The notes: a model not told the origin generated them from the sequence alone. A stretch of DNA of 64,000 bases from Nakamurella endophytica (GCF_014646215.1 NZ_BMNA01000005.1:1-64000), one strand, 5' to 3'. Positions 46,076-56,020 are shown, counted from the first letter of the stretch. Numbers and translations are program-made.

Positions 46076-47182
46076 ATGAGCAAGTCCACCTCTCTGACCA
46101 CCACCGCGCAGGAGGCCGCGGTGAAGGTCGGTGACGTGGCCGAGAAGGTCCTGGACCAGGCTCACGAGGTGGCCGGCAAGGTGGCGCACGTGGCGTCGGA
46201 CGCCGCCAAGGAGCTCGCCGGGCGGGCGACCGAGGTGTCCGAGAAGGTGGCCGGCGGCCTCGCCGTGACCGCCGACAAGGCCACCCGCCGAGGTCGCAAG
46301 GCGGCCCAGCGTGCCGCCCGGCGCGGCCGGGCCGTCGCCGCCAAGGGTCAGGCGCAGGCACAGACCGCGTTGGACACCGCCGCCACCGCGACGAAGGGCC
46401 GGGCCGCCAAGGCCGCCGCCGTGCTGGCCGCCAAGGCCGCCGCCGCAGCTCGCGAGGCGGACAAGAAGACCGCCAAGATCGCCGCCCAGGCCGAGAAGAA
46501 CGCGCGCAAGGCGGACAAGGCCGGCCGCAAGGGCCACCCGATCCTGCGTCTGGTCCTCCTGGCCGCCCTCGCCGCTGCCGTCGCCGGAGCGGTGAAGGCA
46601 CTGCGCAAGCCGTCGCTGCCCGCGCCCGAATCCCGCCCGGCGCCCACCACGCCGCCGCCCACGGCCGGCAAGCCGGCGGGCGGGGACCTCAAGGACAGGG
46701 TCGCCGACGCGGCGGACGCCGCCAAGGAGAAGCTGGCCGACGTCTCCGGCAAGGTGGCCGAGGCCGTGAAGGACGCCGCCGGAACCGCCAAGGAGGCGGT
46801 GGACAACGCCCGTGAGACGGTCGCCTCGGCCGGCGACAAGGCAGCCGTCGCGGCCGCCCGTGGTGTCGACACCGCCGCGGACAAGGCCAAGGACACCGCC
46901 GGTTCCGCCGCCGACAAGGCCAAGGACACCGCCGGTTCCGCCGCCGACAAGGCCAAGGACGCAGCGGGCACGGCGACGGATGCCGCCGCCAAGGGCGCCG
47001 CCACCACGTCCGGTGGCACCCCGGGACAGGCCGGCAAGGAGTCCGCCCCGGGCACCGCAGCGTCCGGCACCACGACGTCCGGAACCGCAGCCGGTGCGAG
47101 CCGCACCCCGACCCCCGGCTCCGGCACGACCGGCAGCACCGGCACCACCGGAACGACCGGCACCTCCGGCGGCAAGGCGTGA
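46076..47182 (+). CDS. LEA/YtxH-like Ala-Lys-rich repeat protein with a central membrane helix
   Basis: A 368-residue protein inserted between lipB and lipA. The N-terminal 155 residues are Ala/Lys/Glu-rich heptad-like helices ([20 protein letters not shown]). A hydrophobic segment ([20 protein letters not shown]) lies at about 160-180. The C-terminal half holds repeats of the 11-residue type [35 protein letters not shown], as in group 3 LEA proteins and apolipoprotein-like helices, and ends in a Gly/Thr/Ser tail. Such amphipathic repeats can coat membranes or protect during drying. The ATG has AAGGAG 7 nt upstream; lipA follows after 2 nt. Function not established. Confidence 0.78.
   Translation: MSKSTSLTTTAQEAAVKVGDVAEKVLDQAHEVAGKVAHVASDAAKELAGRATEVSEKVAGGLAVTADKATRRGRKAAQRAARRGRAVAAKGQAQAQTALDTAATATKGRAAKAAAVLAAKAAAAAREADKKTAKIAAQAEKNARKADKAGRKGHPILRLVLLAALAAAVAGAVKALRKPSLPAPESRPAPTTPPPTAGKPAGGDLKDRVADAADAAKEKLADVSGKVAEAVKDAAGTAKEAVDNARETVASAGDKAAVAAARGVDTAADKAKDTAGSAADKAKDTAGSAADKAKDAAGTATDAAAKGAATTSGGTPGQAGKESAPGTAASGTTTSGTAAGASRTPTPGSGTTGSTGTTGTTGTSGGKA
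46880..46960. repeat. 33-bp tandem repeat in the LEA-like gene
   Basis: Two perfect 33-bp units (46880-46912, 46913-46945) and the first 15 bp of a third, beginning GACAAGGCCAAGGACACC. Each unit codes for [11 protein letters not shown]. The exact identity at DNA level points to recent duplication of an 11-residue helix turn unit. Confidence 0.9.
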
Positions 47183-47184
47183 CC

Positions 47185-48147
47185 ATGGCACCGGAGGGCC
47201 GCAAGCTGCTCCGCCTGGAGGTCCGCAACGCCGCCACGCCCATCGAGCGCAAGCCCGATTGGATCAAGACACGGCTGCGGACGGGTCCGGAGTACACGGC
47301 GCTGCAGTCGCTGGTCACCCGCGAGGGACTGCACACGGTGTGCCAGGAGGCCGGCTGCCCCAACATCTACGAGTGCTGGGAGGACCGCGAGGCCACCTTC
47401 CTCATCGGCGGCGACCAGTGCACCCGCCGGTGCGACTTCTGCCTGATCGACACCGGCAAGCCCGGTGAGCTGGACCGGGACGAACCGCGCCGGGTGGCGG
47501 AGTCGATCCGCACGATGAACCTCCGGTACGCCACCATCACCGGCGTCACCCGCGACGACCTGCCCGACGAAGGCGCCTGGCTCTACGCGGAGACCGTCCG
47601 CAAGGTGCACGAGCTGGCGCCGGACACCGGCGTCGAGATCCTGACACCGGACTTCTCCGGGCGACCGGAACTGCTGCAGCAGGTCTTCGACGCCGCTCCC
47701 GAGGTCTTCGCGCACAACCTGGAGACCGTCCCGCGCATCTTCCGCCGGATCCGTCCGGCCTTCCGCTACGAGCGGTCGTTGGACGTGCTGACGCAGGGAC
47801 GCCGGGCGGGCATGGTCACCAAGTCGAACCTGATCCTCGGCATGGGCGAGACCCGGGAGGAGATCTCCCAGGCGCTGCGGGACATGCACGAGGCCGGCTG
47901 CGACCTGGTCACGATCACGCAGTACCTGCGACCGACCCCGCGACACCACCCCGTCGAGCGGTGGGTCAAGCCGGCGGAGTTCGTCGAGTTGCGCCAGGAG
48001 GCCGAGGAGATCGGCTTCGCCGGTGTCATGTCCGGGCCGCTGGTCCGCTCCTCCTACCGCGCCGGCACCCTGTACCGGCAGGCGCTGGAGGCACGGGGAC
48101 TCACCCCCGCGACAGGCACACCGGCGGAGACGGCACTCACCGCCTGA
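47185..48147 (+). CDS. lipA: Lipoyl synthase
   Basis: Radical SAM enzyme that inserts two sulfurs into octanoyl groups to make lipoyl cofactor. The 320-residue protein has both [4Fe-4S] sites: the auxiliary cluster [12 protein letters not shown] and the radical SAM motif CTRRCDFC, plus the C-terminal RSSY serine ligand ([11 protein letters not shown]). GMGETREEI and [21 protein letters not shown] (core ITQYLRP) are LipA signatures. The ATG at 47185 lies 2 nt after the LEA-like stop with AAGG upstream; a GTG at 47179 overlapping that stop is an alternative. A perfect 19-bp hairpin terminates the unit. Confidence 0.97.
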   Translation: MAPEGRKLLRLEVRNAATPIERKPDWIKTRLRTGPEYTALQSLVTREGLHTVCQEAGCPNIYECWEDREATFLIGGDQCTRRCDFCLIDTGKPGELDRDEPRRVAESIRTMNLRYATITGVTRDDLPDEGAWLYAETVRKVHELAPDTGVEILTPDFSGRPELLQQVFDAAPEVFAHNLETVPRIFRRIRPAFRYERSLDVLTQGRRAGMVTKSNLILGMGETREEISQALRDMHEAGCDLVTITQYLRPTPRHHPVERWVKPAEFVELRQEAEEIGFAGVMSGPLVRSSYRAGTLYRQALEARGLTPATGTPAETALTA

Positions 48148-48197
48148 CACCGGACCGCGACCCGTCGGCTTCCGCGAGGACGACGGAGCTCCGACGA

Positions 48198-48238
48198 CGA
48201 CGCCCGCGGCCGGGACCTGGTCCCGGCCGCGGGCGTCG
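48198..48238 (+). terminator. Terminator hairpin after lipA
   Basis: Perfect 19-bp inverted repeat (arms 48198-48216 and 48220-48238) with a 3-nt loop CTG, 50 bp after the lipA stop. Strongest hairpin in the window. Confidence 0.88.
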
Positions 48239-48356
48239 CGTGCATACGCGGCACATCCGCTCGAGGCGGTACCGACCTGCGGGACGGCTTCCGGGCGACG
48301 GCAGCGCAGGCGTCGTATCGGCGCCGGTGGCGCACCCCGGGCCGTAAACTGGGGGT

Positions 48357-49121
48357 ATGGCCAAGAGCACGTCGTCGGGATCCTCCCCGCTCTCGAAGGA
48401 GGGGAAGAAGGCGGCGAAGGTGGCGTCGCGGGCCGCCAAGAAGGAGCGCCGCAGCCAGATCTGGCAGGCGTTCCAGATGCAGCGCCGCGAGGACAAGAAG
48501 CTCGTCCCGATCCTGGTCGGCGTCCTCGTCGTCGTCACCGCGGTCATCGTCAGCATCGCCCTGCTGCTGGGGATCTTCTGGTGGCTCGGGCTGATCTTCG
48601 GCCTGATCATGGGCGCGATGGTGGCGTTGATCGTGTTCGCCCGGCGGGTGCAGTCAAACGTCTACCGGCAGGCCGACGGGACGCCCGGCGCGGCCGCCTG
48701 GTCCCTGCAGAACAACCTCCGCGGCCGATGGCGCATCACCCCGGCCGTGGCCGGGACCTCGCACCTGGACGCCGTGCACCGCGTCGTCGGCCGGCCCGGG
48801 ATCATCCTCGTCGGCGAGGGCGCCCCGCACCGGGTCAAGCCGTTGCTCGCGCAGGAGAAGAAGCGCATCTCCCGGGTCGTGGGCGACACCCCGATCTACG
48901 ACATCATCGTCGGCAACGAGGACGGCCAGACGCCCCTCAAGAAGCTGAACCCGTCGCTGCTGAAGCTGCCGCGGAACATCTCCCCGACCGAGGTCACCGA
49001 TCTGGACAACCGCCTGTCCGCGCTGTCGGCCAAGGCCGGCCCGGCCGCCGGGATGCCCAAGGGCCCGATGCCGGCCGGGGCCCGGATGCGGAACGTGCAG
49101 CGCACCGCCCGGCGTCGCTGA
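48357..49121 (+). CDS. DUF4191 membrane protein
   Basis: A 254-residue protein of the actinobacterial DUF4191 family (position as next gene after lipA in Mycobacterium and relatives). The basic N-terminus (MAKSTSSGSSPLSKEGKKAAK) is followed by two membrane helices (LVPILVGVLVVVTAVIVSIA and LGIFWWLGLIFGLIMGAMVA) and a cytoplasmic domain with VYRQADGTPGAAAWSLQNNL, GRPGIILVGEG and LLAQEKKRISRVVGD. Biochemical role unknown. ATG start; TAAACT about 10 nt upstream resembles a -10 element, so the transcript may be nearly leaderless. Confidence 0.87.
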   Translation: MAKSTSSGSSPLSKEGKKAAKVASRAAKKERRSQIWQAFQMQRREDKKLVPILVGVLVVVTAVIVSIALLLGIFWWLGLIFGLIMGAMVALIVFARRVQSNVYRQADGTPGAAAWSLQNNLRGRWRITPAVAGTSHLDAVHRVVGRPGIILVGEGAPHRVKPLLAQEKKRISRVVGDTPIYDIIVGNEDGQTPLKKLNPSLLKLPRNISPTEVTDLDNRLSALSAKAGPAAGMPKGPMPAGARMRNVQRTARRR

Positions 49122-49453
49122 GGCCGGACGGCCGCACCGCTCGCTGCGGATGGACCCTGTCGGTTCGAGCACCGTCCCGCCGTCCGGCCGTCACTCGCCC
49201 CCACACGCACGGCACGTCCCGGTCGCGGCAACGGCGCAACGGCGGTCACGCTGGATCCGGCTCCCTGCTACATGCCAGACGCCGACGGCGCGGCACCCCT
49301 CCGGCGGCGCACCAGCCCTCCGGCGGCGCACCAGGCCTCCGGCAACGCACCAGGCCTCCGGCAACGCACCAGGCCTTGGGCAACGCACCAGGCCTTGGGC
49401 GGCGCCTGAACACCCCGCGCTCGCCGGTCCGGCGGCGATCCCGCGCCGACCGC
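49122..49453. other. Convergent intergenic region with tandem repeats
   Basis: 332 bp between the 3' ends of the DUF4191 and RDD genes. It is occupied mainly by the 19-bp array at 49301-49410; no gene is supported. Confidence 0.6.
49301..49410. repeat. 19-bp tandem repeat array
   Basis: Five full 19-nt units starting at 49301, 49320, 49339, 49358 and 49377 and a partial sixth at 49396. Consensus CCGGCAACGCACCAGGCCT; units 3 and 4 are identical, others differ at 2-4 positions. Non-coding and situated between two gene ends. Confidence 0.9.
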
Positions 49454-49858
49454 CTACCGGCTGCGGACGACCACCGTCCGGCACAGCCGGTCGTGCAGCC
49501 CACGACCGTCCTGATCGGTGAGCAGCGGCGGCACCACGACGAACACCAGCGCCGTCCGCGGCACTGCCCACAGCCCGACGAGCGCGGCCCCACCCACCGG
49601 TGCCACCCGGATGCCGAGTGCAACCTGACCGGGGCTCGACCCGAACAGGCCGACCGACACGACCGTCAGCACCGCCCAGACCAGCAGGCTCCAGTTCTGC
49701 GGCAGGGCAGGGCGGGTGAACGCCAGTGCCACGAGGAACGAGACGGCCAGGTCGAGAGCGAACGCCCCCACCCGCACGCCCATCGGCGCCACCGCGCCGA
49801 CCCCCTCGCGAGGCAGCCCGAAACGCCTGCCGGGGTAGGTCTCGTCCGCCGCGGTCAC
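49454..49858 (-). CDS. RDD-family membrane protein
   Basis: A 134-residue protein with RDD domain pattern: an N-terminal PGRRFGLP, MGVRVGAFALDLAVSFLVAL (first helix with conserved R and D), NWSLLVWAVLTVVSVGLFGS (second) and a third helix VPRTALVFVVVPPLL, ending GRGLHDRLCRTVVV. In Mycobacterium the equivalent small gene sits just before glnA1. The GTG at 49858 may be leaderless (TACCCT about 9 nt upstream). Divergent from glnA. Function unknown. Confidence 0.82.
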   Translation of the reverse strand: MTAADETYPGRRFGLPREGVGAVAPMGVRVGAFALDLAVSFLVALAFTRPALPQNWSLLVWAVLTVVSVGLFGSSPGQVALGIRVAPVGGAALVGLWAVPRTALVFVVVPPLLTDQDGRGLHDRLCRTVVVRSR

Positions 49859-49914
49859 GCTGCCCAGGGTAGGTGCCGCCCGACCCGGGCCGGCGCGTCG
49901 CCGAATCGACCGCG

Positions 49915-49952
49915 TTAACGGTCGCGAAACGTCGCGGAGACCCTCGGGCAAC
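49915..49952 (+). promoter_or_regulatory. Candidate GlnR box upstream of glnA
   Basis: TTAAC-n6-GAAAC-n6-GAGAC-n6-GCAAC (49915-49919, 49926-49930, 49937-49941, 49948-49952). The actinobacterial GlnR consensus is GTnAC-n6-GAAAC repeated with n6 spacing; matches are 4/5, 5/5, 4/5 and 4/5 with all spacings exact. It lies about 180 bp before the glnA start. Confidence 0.7.
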
Positions 49953-50133
49953 ACCTCGTTCCTAGCGTGAGCCCGGCGCCGGATGCCTCCGCGAGCGGAC
50001 CCGGAAGTGTGCGCGCCGACCGGATCCCCCGCCGGAGGCGCCGTCACCCGAGGCGACGAGTCCAGCAGGTCCGCCCGCCGTCCTGCCGCCCGCCGGCAGG
50101 GCGATCGTCACGTCGACACGAAGGAGTGTGTGA

Positions 50134-51555
50134 GTGTTCTCCACGCCCGAAGAGCTGGTCGCCTACATCAAGGACAACGACGTCGAGGTCTTCGACATCC
50201 GGTTCTGCGACCTCCCCGGCGTCATGAACCACCTGACCGTGCCCGCCGCCACGGTCTCGGCCGACTCGCTGGCCGGCGGCATGGCGTTCGACGGGTCGTC
50301 CATCAAGGGCTTCCAGTCCATCCACGAGTCCGACATGACCCTGCTGCCGGACGTCACCACCGCGCGGATCGACCCGTTCCGCCGCCGCAAGACCATGACG
50401 TGCAACTTCTTCGTGCACGACCCGCTGACGCTGCAGCCGTACTCCCGCGACCCGCGCAACGTCGCCCGTAAGGCCGAGGAGTACCTGGCCAGCACGGGCA
50501 TCGCCGACACGGCTTTCTTCGGCCCCGAGGCGGAGTTCTACATCTTCGACGACGTCCGTTTCGGCGAGTCGGCGCGCGGCAGCTTCTACTCGGTGGACTC
50601 CGAGGAGGGCTGGTGGAACACCGGCCGCGAGGAGGTGGGTGGCAACCTCGGGTACAAGACCCGCTTCAAGGGCGGCTACTTCCCCGTCCCGCCGTACGAC
50701 CACCAGGCCGACCTGCGCGAGGACATCGTCGCCAACCTGACCTCGATGGGCTTCGCCGTCGAGCGCGGGCACCACGAGGTGGGCACGGGCGGGCAGGCGG
50801 AGATCAACTACCGCTTCAACACCCTGCTCGCCGCGGCCGACGAGATCATGCTGTTCAAGTACATCGTCAAGAACACCGCCTGGGCGGCCGGCAAGACGGC
50901 CACCTTCATGCCCAAGCCGCTGTTCGGTGACAACGGGTCGGGCATGCACGCCCACCAGTCGCTGTGGATGGGCGGCCAGCCGCTGTTCTACGACGAGGCC
51001 GGCTACGGCGGCCTGTCCGACGTGGCCCGCTACTACATCGGCGGCCTGCTGCACCACGCGCCGTCACTGCTGGCCTTCACCAACCCGACGGTCAACAGCT
51101 ACCACCGGCTGGTCCCCGGCTTCGAGGCCCCGGTCAACCTTGTCTACTCGGCCCGGAACCGGTCCGCTTGCATCCGCATCCCGCTGACCGGCACCAACGC
51201 CAAGGCCAAGCGGCTCGAGTTCCGCTGCCCCGACCCGTCCTCGAACCCCTACCTGGCGTTCGCGGCCATGCTGATGGCCGGCCTGGACGGCATCAAGAAC
51301 AAGATCGAGCCGCCGGCACCGGTGGACAAGGACCTGTACGAGCTGCCGCCGGACGAGGCCGCGAACATCCCGCAGGTGCCGGGTTCGCTCGGCGCGGTGA
51401 TCGACCGGCTGGAGTCCGACCACGCCTACCTGCTGGACGGCGGGGTGTTCACCGACGACCTGATCGAGACGTGGATCCGGCTCAAGCGCGAGGAGATCGA
51501 CGCCATCCGGCTGCGGCCGCACCCGCACGAGTTCGCGATGTACTTCGACATCTGA
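50134..51555 (+). CDS. glnA: Glutamine synthetase, type I
   Basis: Forms glutamine from glutamate, ammonia and ATP; the main ammonium assimilation enzyme. The 473-residue GSI-beta type protein has [10 protein letters not shown], the metal site [28 protein letters not shown] (core VGTGGQAEI), the ATP site [18 protein letters not shown] (core NGSGMH), and the adenylylation site Tyr402 in [12 protein letters not shown], so activity is probably controlled by GlnE. GTG start with AAGGAG 7 nt upstream. A candidate GlnR box lies upstream and a 16-bp hairpin downstream, making it monocistronic. Confidence 0.98.
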   Translation: MFSTPEELVAYIKDNDVEVFDIRFCDLPGVMNHLTVPAATVSADSLAGGMAFDGSSIKGFQSIHESDMTLLPDVTTARIDPFRRRKTMTCNFFVHDPLTLQPYSRDPRNVARKAEEYLASTGIADTAFFGPEAEFYIFDDVRFGESARGSFYSVDSEEGWWNTGREEVGGNLGYKTRFKGGYFPVPPYDHQADLREDIVANLTSMGFAVERGHHEVGTGGQAEINYRFNTLLAAADEIMLFKYIVKNTAWAAGKTATFMPKPLFGDNGSGMHAHQSLWMGGQPLFYDEAGYGGLSDVARYYIGGLLHHAPSLLAFTNPTVNSYHRLVPGFEAPVNLVYSARNRSACIRIPLTGTNAKAKRLEFRCPDPSSNPYLAFAAMLMAGLDGIKNKIEPPAPVDKDLYELPPDEAANIPQVPGSLGAVIDRLESDHAYLLDGGVFTDDLIETWIRLKREEIDAIRLRPHPHEFAMYFDI

Positions 51556-51561
51556 TCGCTG

Positions 51562-51596
51562 CGCGGCGACCTCCGGCGTCGCCGGAGGTCGCCGCG
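51562..51596 (+). terminator. Terminator hairpin after glnA
   Basis: Perfect 16-bp inverted repeat (51562-51577 and 51581-51596) with loop GTC, 6 bp after the stop codon. Confidence 0.88.
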
Positions 51597-51910
51597 GCCG
51601 TCCACCACGGCGTCGCCGTCCCGGCCCGCCACCCGCTCCCGGGGTGGCGGGCCGTCGTCGTCCACAGGACGGCGCGATCGGCGGACCGGTCGTGCGCGGC
51701 CACCCGTCACGCTCGGCCCCCGGGCCGGACACCGCCCGTCGCGCCCGGCCGCCGGGTACCGCCGCCCATCCGGAGCCGGTGGCGGCCGGGCGAGGGCCGG
51801 GGTCCCATACTCGTGACGCCGGCAGCCCCCGGACCCGCTCGCCGCCGTCCGGCCGCGCGGGAGTCGCAAGGCGCCGGGACGGACCGGCCGACCACCAGGA
51901 GGAACCGCCC
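51597..51910. other. Intergenic region upstream of the YciI-like gene
   Basis: 314 bp. Only the AGGAGG ribosome binding site at about 51897-51902 is recognised; the promoter for the downstream gene should lie here. Confidence 0.4.
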
Positions 51911-52204
51911 ATGCCGCTGTTCGCGGTGCTGTACACCTACGGCGAGCACACCGACCAGCTGCGCGACGAGCACCGGCCGGCGCACCGGGCGTTCCTGCGC
52001 GACCTGGCCGACCCGGCCGGCACCGTGGTCATGCTGTCCACCGGCCCGTTCACGGATGTCCCCGGTGCCCTGCTGGTGGCGCAGGGGCCCGACGCCGCCG
52101 CCGTCGAGCGCGCCCTCGACGAGGACCCCTTCCTGCACATCGGCGCCATCGCGGAGCGGCGGGTGCACGGCTGGTCGCCGGTCAGCGGTCCCTGGGCGTC
52201 CTGA
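51911..52204 (+). CDS. YciI-like protein
   Basis: A 97-residue protein with the YciI/YCII fold: LFAVLYTYGE strand, DEHRPAHRAFLRDL with the conserved His-Asp type pair, GALLVAQGPDAAAVERALDEDPF and HIGAIAERRVHGWSPV. Members are small dimeric proteins, some dechlorinating or detoxifying, most uncharacterised. AGGAGG lies about 8 nt before the ATG. It is convergent with smc, ending 54 bp from it. Confidence 0.85.
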   Translation: MPLFAVLYTYGEHTDQLRDEHRPAHRAFLRDLADPAGTVVMLSTGPFTDVPGALLVAQGPDAAAVERALDEDPFLHIGAIAERRVHGWSPVSGPWAS

Positions 52205-52258
52205 GGCCGCCGGCCGCGGCCCGACCGACCCGCACCGGACGCCACCGCGGCGTCGGGG

Positions 52259-55200
52259 TCAGGACCCGTCGGCCGCAGCCGTCCCGCCGGCCGCCGCTGC
52301 CCCGGCGGCCGCGCCGACCGGCTCGGCGGCGCGGATCCGCTGGCTGATCACCTGGCTGATCCCGTCGCCGCGCATCGAGACGCCGTACAGCGCGTCGGCG
52401 GCCTCCATGGTGAACTTCTGGTGCGTGATGATGATCAACTGCGAGGACGCCCGCAGCTGAGCGAGCAGGCCGACCAGCCGGGTCAGGTTGACCTCGTCGA
52501 GTGCCGCCTCGACCTCGTCCATGATGTAGAACGGGCTGGGACGGGCCCGGAAGATGGCCACCAGCAGCGCCACCGCGGTCAGCGAGCGCTCCCCGCCGGA
52601 CAGCAGCGACAGCCGCTTGACCTTCTTGCCCGGCGGCCGGGCGTGCACCTCGACGCCGGTGGTCAGCATGTCCGACGGGTCGGTGAGCACCAGCTCGCCG
52701 TCGCCGCCGGGGAACAGCGCCGCAAAGACCTGGCCGAACTCCCGGGCGACGTCGTGGTACGCCGACGTGAAGACCTCCAGGATCTTGGCATCCACCTCGG
52801 CGATCACCGACTGCAGGTCGCGCCGCGTGGACCGCAGGTCCTCGAGCTGCGTCGACAGGAACGAGTGCCGCTCCTCCAGCGCCGCGAACTCCTCCAGCGC
52901 GAGCGGGTTCACCTTGCCCAGCAGCGCGAGGTCCCGTTCGGCGCGGCGGGCCCGGCGCTGCTGCGTCTCCAGGTCGAACGGCACCGGACCGGGCGCGGTG
53001 ACGTCCTCCCCCCGGTCGCGAGCGGTCTCGAACTCGGTCATCTCGACCACGCCGGGTGGCACCGGCACGTCCGGGCCGAACTCGGCGACGAGGTCCGCGG
53101 CGGTCATCGCGAACTCGGTGGCCGCCCGCTCGGCCAGCTGCTCCAGCCGCAGTGCCTGCTGGGCGCGCTGCACCTCGTCGCGGTGCACGGCGTCGGTCAA
53201 CGCGTCCCACTCGCGCTGCAGCTCCAGGGACCGCGTGCGGGCGGCGGACAGCGCCTCGTCGGCCGCCGTCCGGCGGCGGGCCGCCACGTCCCGCGCCGCC
53301 ACGGCGGCCTGCAACGACCGCTCGAGCCGCTCGGCGGCCCGGCCACCGGCCTCGACCACCCGCCCGGCGGCGGCCGCCTGGGCGGCCCGGCGCTGCTGCG
53401 CCGCCTCGGCACGTGCCCGGGCCTCCCGCTCCTGGCGGGCCGCGCGGCGCAGAGCCTCCGCCGTGCCGGCCGACGACCGGGCCCGCTCCTCCGCGGTGCG
53501 CAGCGACAGGCGGGCGTCCATCTCCCGCTGCCGGGCCGCCCCGACCCGGTCCCGGAGCCGGTCCCGCCCGGTGGTGTCGGACTCCTCCGGAACCTCCGCC
53601 CGCTGCGCCACCGAGAGCCGTTCCTGCAGTTCGGCGACGGTGGCAGCGTGCCGTTCCCGCTGCTCCAGGGCGACCGAGCGCTGCCGGGTGAGCCGGTCGG
53701 CCTCTGCCGCGGCCGACCGGGCCGCCTCCCCGGACCGGCCCAGCTGCTCGGCCACCGCAGACAGCCGGGCGTCGGACTCGTGGAGCGCGGCCAGGGTGCG
53801 GTCCGCGTCGGTCCGGCACCGCTGCTCCTCGGCCGCTGCCCCGGCGTGGGCCGCGGCCAGCTCCGCCACCCGGGCGGTGACGGCGTCGAGCTCCGCGCGG
53901 GCGCCGTCCAGCGCGGCCTGCAGCTCGAGCACGCCCTGGCCGCTGCCCTGCCCGCCGACGGCCGAAGCGGTCGACAGCAGGTCACCGCCGGCGGTGACCA
54001 GGGTCAGCTCCGGATGCCCGGCCAGCACCGCCGCGGCGGCGGTCAGGTCGGTCACGACCGCCACCCCGGCCAGCACCCGGTCGACGGCGGCCCGCAGCTC
54101 CGGCGGCACGGTCACCAGGTCGGCCGCCCACCGCGCACCCTCGAGCGGCGCGGGCCGGGCGGCGGGATCGGGTGCGCCGCCCACCAGGAGCGCCGCCCGC
54201 CCGGCGTCGCGCGCCCGGAGCAGGTCCAGCACTGCGACGGCGTCGTCGACGGAGCCGACGGCCACGCCTTCGGCGAGCGCGCCGAGCGCGGCGGTCAGCG
54301 CCACCTCGTCGCCGGGAGCCACCTCGACCAGCTCGGCGAGCACGCCGCGGAATCCCGGCAGCTCGCCGGCACGACGCAGGTCCGCGGCGCCGTCCCGACG
54401 CTCCGCCGCCAGCGCCAGGGCGTCGACCCGCGCGGTGAGCCGGGCCTGCTCCGCCCGGGCCGACCGGGCGGACTCGGTCAGCTCGGCGACGCGGGCGGCC
54501 GTCGACTCCCAGGCCGCCTGGGCCGCCTCGTGCGCCTCGTCCAGGCCCTCCTCGGACTGGTCCAGATCACCGACCGAGTCCTGCAGCGTCTCGAACTCGG
54601 CGGTGGCCGCCGCCACCCGAGCCGCGGCCGCGTCGATGGCGCGGCCGAGCCGCTCGATCTCGTCGTCGGCCGCCGCCAACCGCGACCGGACGGCGTTCAC
54701 CTGGCCGGTCAGCCTGGCCAGGCCCTCACGGCGGTCGGCCGCCGCCCTGGACGCCTGCAGCAGGGCGGCCTCCGCGGCGCGCAGCTCGTCCTCGAGGGCG
54801 GCGCGGGCGGCGGTCGCCGCGTCCACCCCGGAGCGGGCCGTGTCCACCGCCCGGTCCAGCACCGCCTGCTGGGTCTCGGCGCGCTCGGCCGCGGCGTCGA
54901 GCTCGTCGGGATCACGGCCGCCCCGCGGCGGCTCGACGGGTGCGGCCAGGTTGCGCTGCCGTTCCTGGGCGAGCGTCACGGTGCCACGGAACCGCTCGGC
55001 CAGCGCGGACAGCGCGAACCAGGTCTCCTGGGCGGCTGCGTGCGCCGGCCCGGCCGCGGCCGCCGCGGCGCCTGCCGCGCGCTCCTCGTCCTGCACGGCG
55101 GCCAACTGCTGCTGGACCTGCGCCCGGTGCTGCTGGGCGAGCGCCTCGTCCCTGGTCTCGTGTTCGATGTGCGCGGACAGCTCGGCCAGGTCGTGGGCCA

Positions 55201-55888
55201 GCAGCCGCGCCCGTGCGTCGCGCAGCTCGGCCTGCACGCCGGCGGCGCGCCGGGCCACCTCGGCCTGCCGGCCCAGCGGCTTGAGCTGCCGGCGCAGCTC
55301 GGCGGTGAGATCGGTGAGCCGGGTCAGGTTGGCCTGCATGGCGGCCAGCCGACGCTCCGCGCGCTCCCGCCGCTTGCGGTGCTTGAGCACCCCGGCGGCT
55401 TCCTCGATGAACGCCCGGCGGTCCTCCGGACGGGCCTGCAGCACCGCGTCGAGCCGCCCCTGGCCGACGATGACGTGCATCTCCCGGCCGATCCCCGAGT
55501 CGGACAGCAGCTCCTGGATGTCCAGCAGTCGGCAGCCCCGGCCGTTGATCTCGTACTCGCCGGCGCCGTCCCGGAACATCCGGCGGGTGATGGCGACCTC
55601 GGAGTACTCGATCGGCAGGGCGCCGTCGGAGTTGTCGATCGTCAACGTCACCTCGGCGCGGCCGAGCGGCGGCCGGTCCGCCGTGCCGGCGAAGATGACG
55701 TCCTCCATCTTGCCGCCGCGCAGCGCCTTGGCACCCTGCTCGCCGAGCACCCAGGCGATGGCGTCCACGACGTTGGACTTGCCCGACCCGTTCGGGCCCA
55801 CGACGGCGGTGATGCCCTTCTCGAACACCAGGGTGGTCGACGACGCGAACGACTTGAAGCCCTTGAGCGTCAGCGACTTCAGGTGCAC
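52259..55888 (-). CDS. smc: Chromosome segregation protein SMC
   Basis: ATPase of the condensin-like complex that organises and separates chromosomes. The 1209-residue protein has the Walker A site GPNGSGKSNVVDAIAWVLGE (residues about 32-51), two long Ala/Arg/Glu-rich coiled coils (about 165-500 and 670-1010), a hinge in between (GFRGVLAELVEVAPGDEVAL), and the C-terminal ABC signature LLSGGERSLTAVALL with Walker B FYIMDEVEAALD. The GTG at 55888 has AGGAG 7 nt upstream and gives the family start (MHLKSLTLKGFKSF). scpA and scpB are not in the window. Downstream of acyP with 132 bp between. Confidence 0.97.
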   Translation of the reverse strand: MHLKSLTLKGFKSFASSTTLVFEKGITAVVGPNGSGKSNVVDAIAWVLGEQGAKALRGGKMEDVIFAGTADRPPLGRAEVTLTIDNSDGALPIEYSEVAITRRMFRDGAGEYEINGRGCRLLDIQELLSDSGIGREMHVIVGQGRLDAVLQARPEDRRAFIEEAAGVLKHRKRRERAERRLAAMQANLTRLTDLTAELRRQLKPLGRQAEVARRAAGVQAELRDARARLLAHDLAELSAHIEHETRDEALAQQHRAQVQQQLAAVQDEERAAGAAAAAAGPAHAAAQETWFALSALAERFRGTVTLAQERQRNLAAPVEPPRGGRDPDELDAAAERAETQQAVLDRAVDTARSGVDAATAARAALEDELRAAEAALLQASRAAADRREGLARLTGQVNAVRSRLAAADDEIERLGRAIDAAAARVAAATAEFETLQDSVGDLDQSEEGLDEAHEAAQAAWESTAARVAELTESARSARAEQARLTARVDALALAAERRDGAADLRRAGELPGFRGVLAELVEVAPGDEVALTAALGALAEGVAVGSVDDAVAVLDLLRARDAGRAALLVGGAPDPAARPAPLEGARWAADLVTVPPELRAAVDRVLAGVAVVTDLTAAAAVLAGHPELTLVTAGGDLLSTASAVGGQGSGQGVLELQAALDGARAELDAVTARVAELAAAHAGAAAEEQRCRTDADRTLAALHESDARLSAVAEQLGRSGEAARSAAAEADRLTRQRSVALEQRERHAATVAELQERLSVAQRAEVPEESDTTGRDRLRDRVGAARQREMDARLSLRTAEERARSSAGTAEALRRAARQEREARARAEAAQQRRAAQAAAAGRVVEAGGRAAERLERSLQAAVAARDVAARRRTAADEALSAARTRSLELQREWDALTDAVHRDEVQRAQQALRLEQLAERAATEFAMTAADLVAEFGPDVPVPPGVVEMTEFETARDRGEDVTAPGPVPFDLETQQRRARRAERDLALLGKVNPLALEEFAALEERHSFLSTQLEDLRSTRRDLQSVIAEVDAKILEVFTSAYHDVAREFGQVFAALFPGGDGELVLTDPSDMLTTGVEVHARPPGKKVKRLSLLSGGERSLTAVALLVAIFRARPSPFYIMDEVEAALDEVNLTRLVGLLAQLRASSQLIIITHQKFTMEAADALYGVSMRGDGISQVISQRIRAAEPVGAAAGAAAAGGTAAADGS

Positions 55889-56020
55889 GTGCGGGCTCCT
55901 CCCTGACTCCGTGGCGCCGGCGCGGCGGCCGGTGCGACACGGGCGGCTGCCAGGGTAACCGCGGGGCGGGCCGCGACGGCGGCGCCGGGCCGGTGCCCCG
56001 GCCGGGCGGCGCACGCGGGA

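Noticed and set aside
47179..47184. GTG start for lipA overlapping the previous stop
   Set aside because: The ATG at 47185 has better ribosome-site spacing; the GTG remains possible.
49301..49410. CRISPR array at the 19-bp repeats
   Set aside because: Units are directly adjacent without unique spacers, and no cas genes are in the window.
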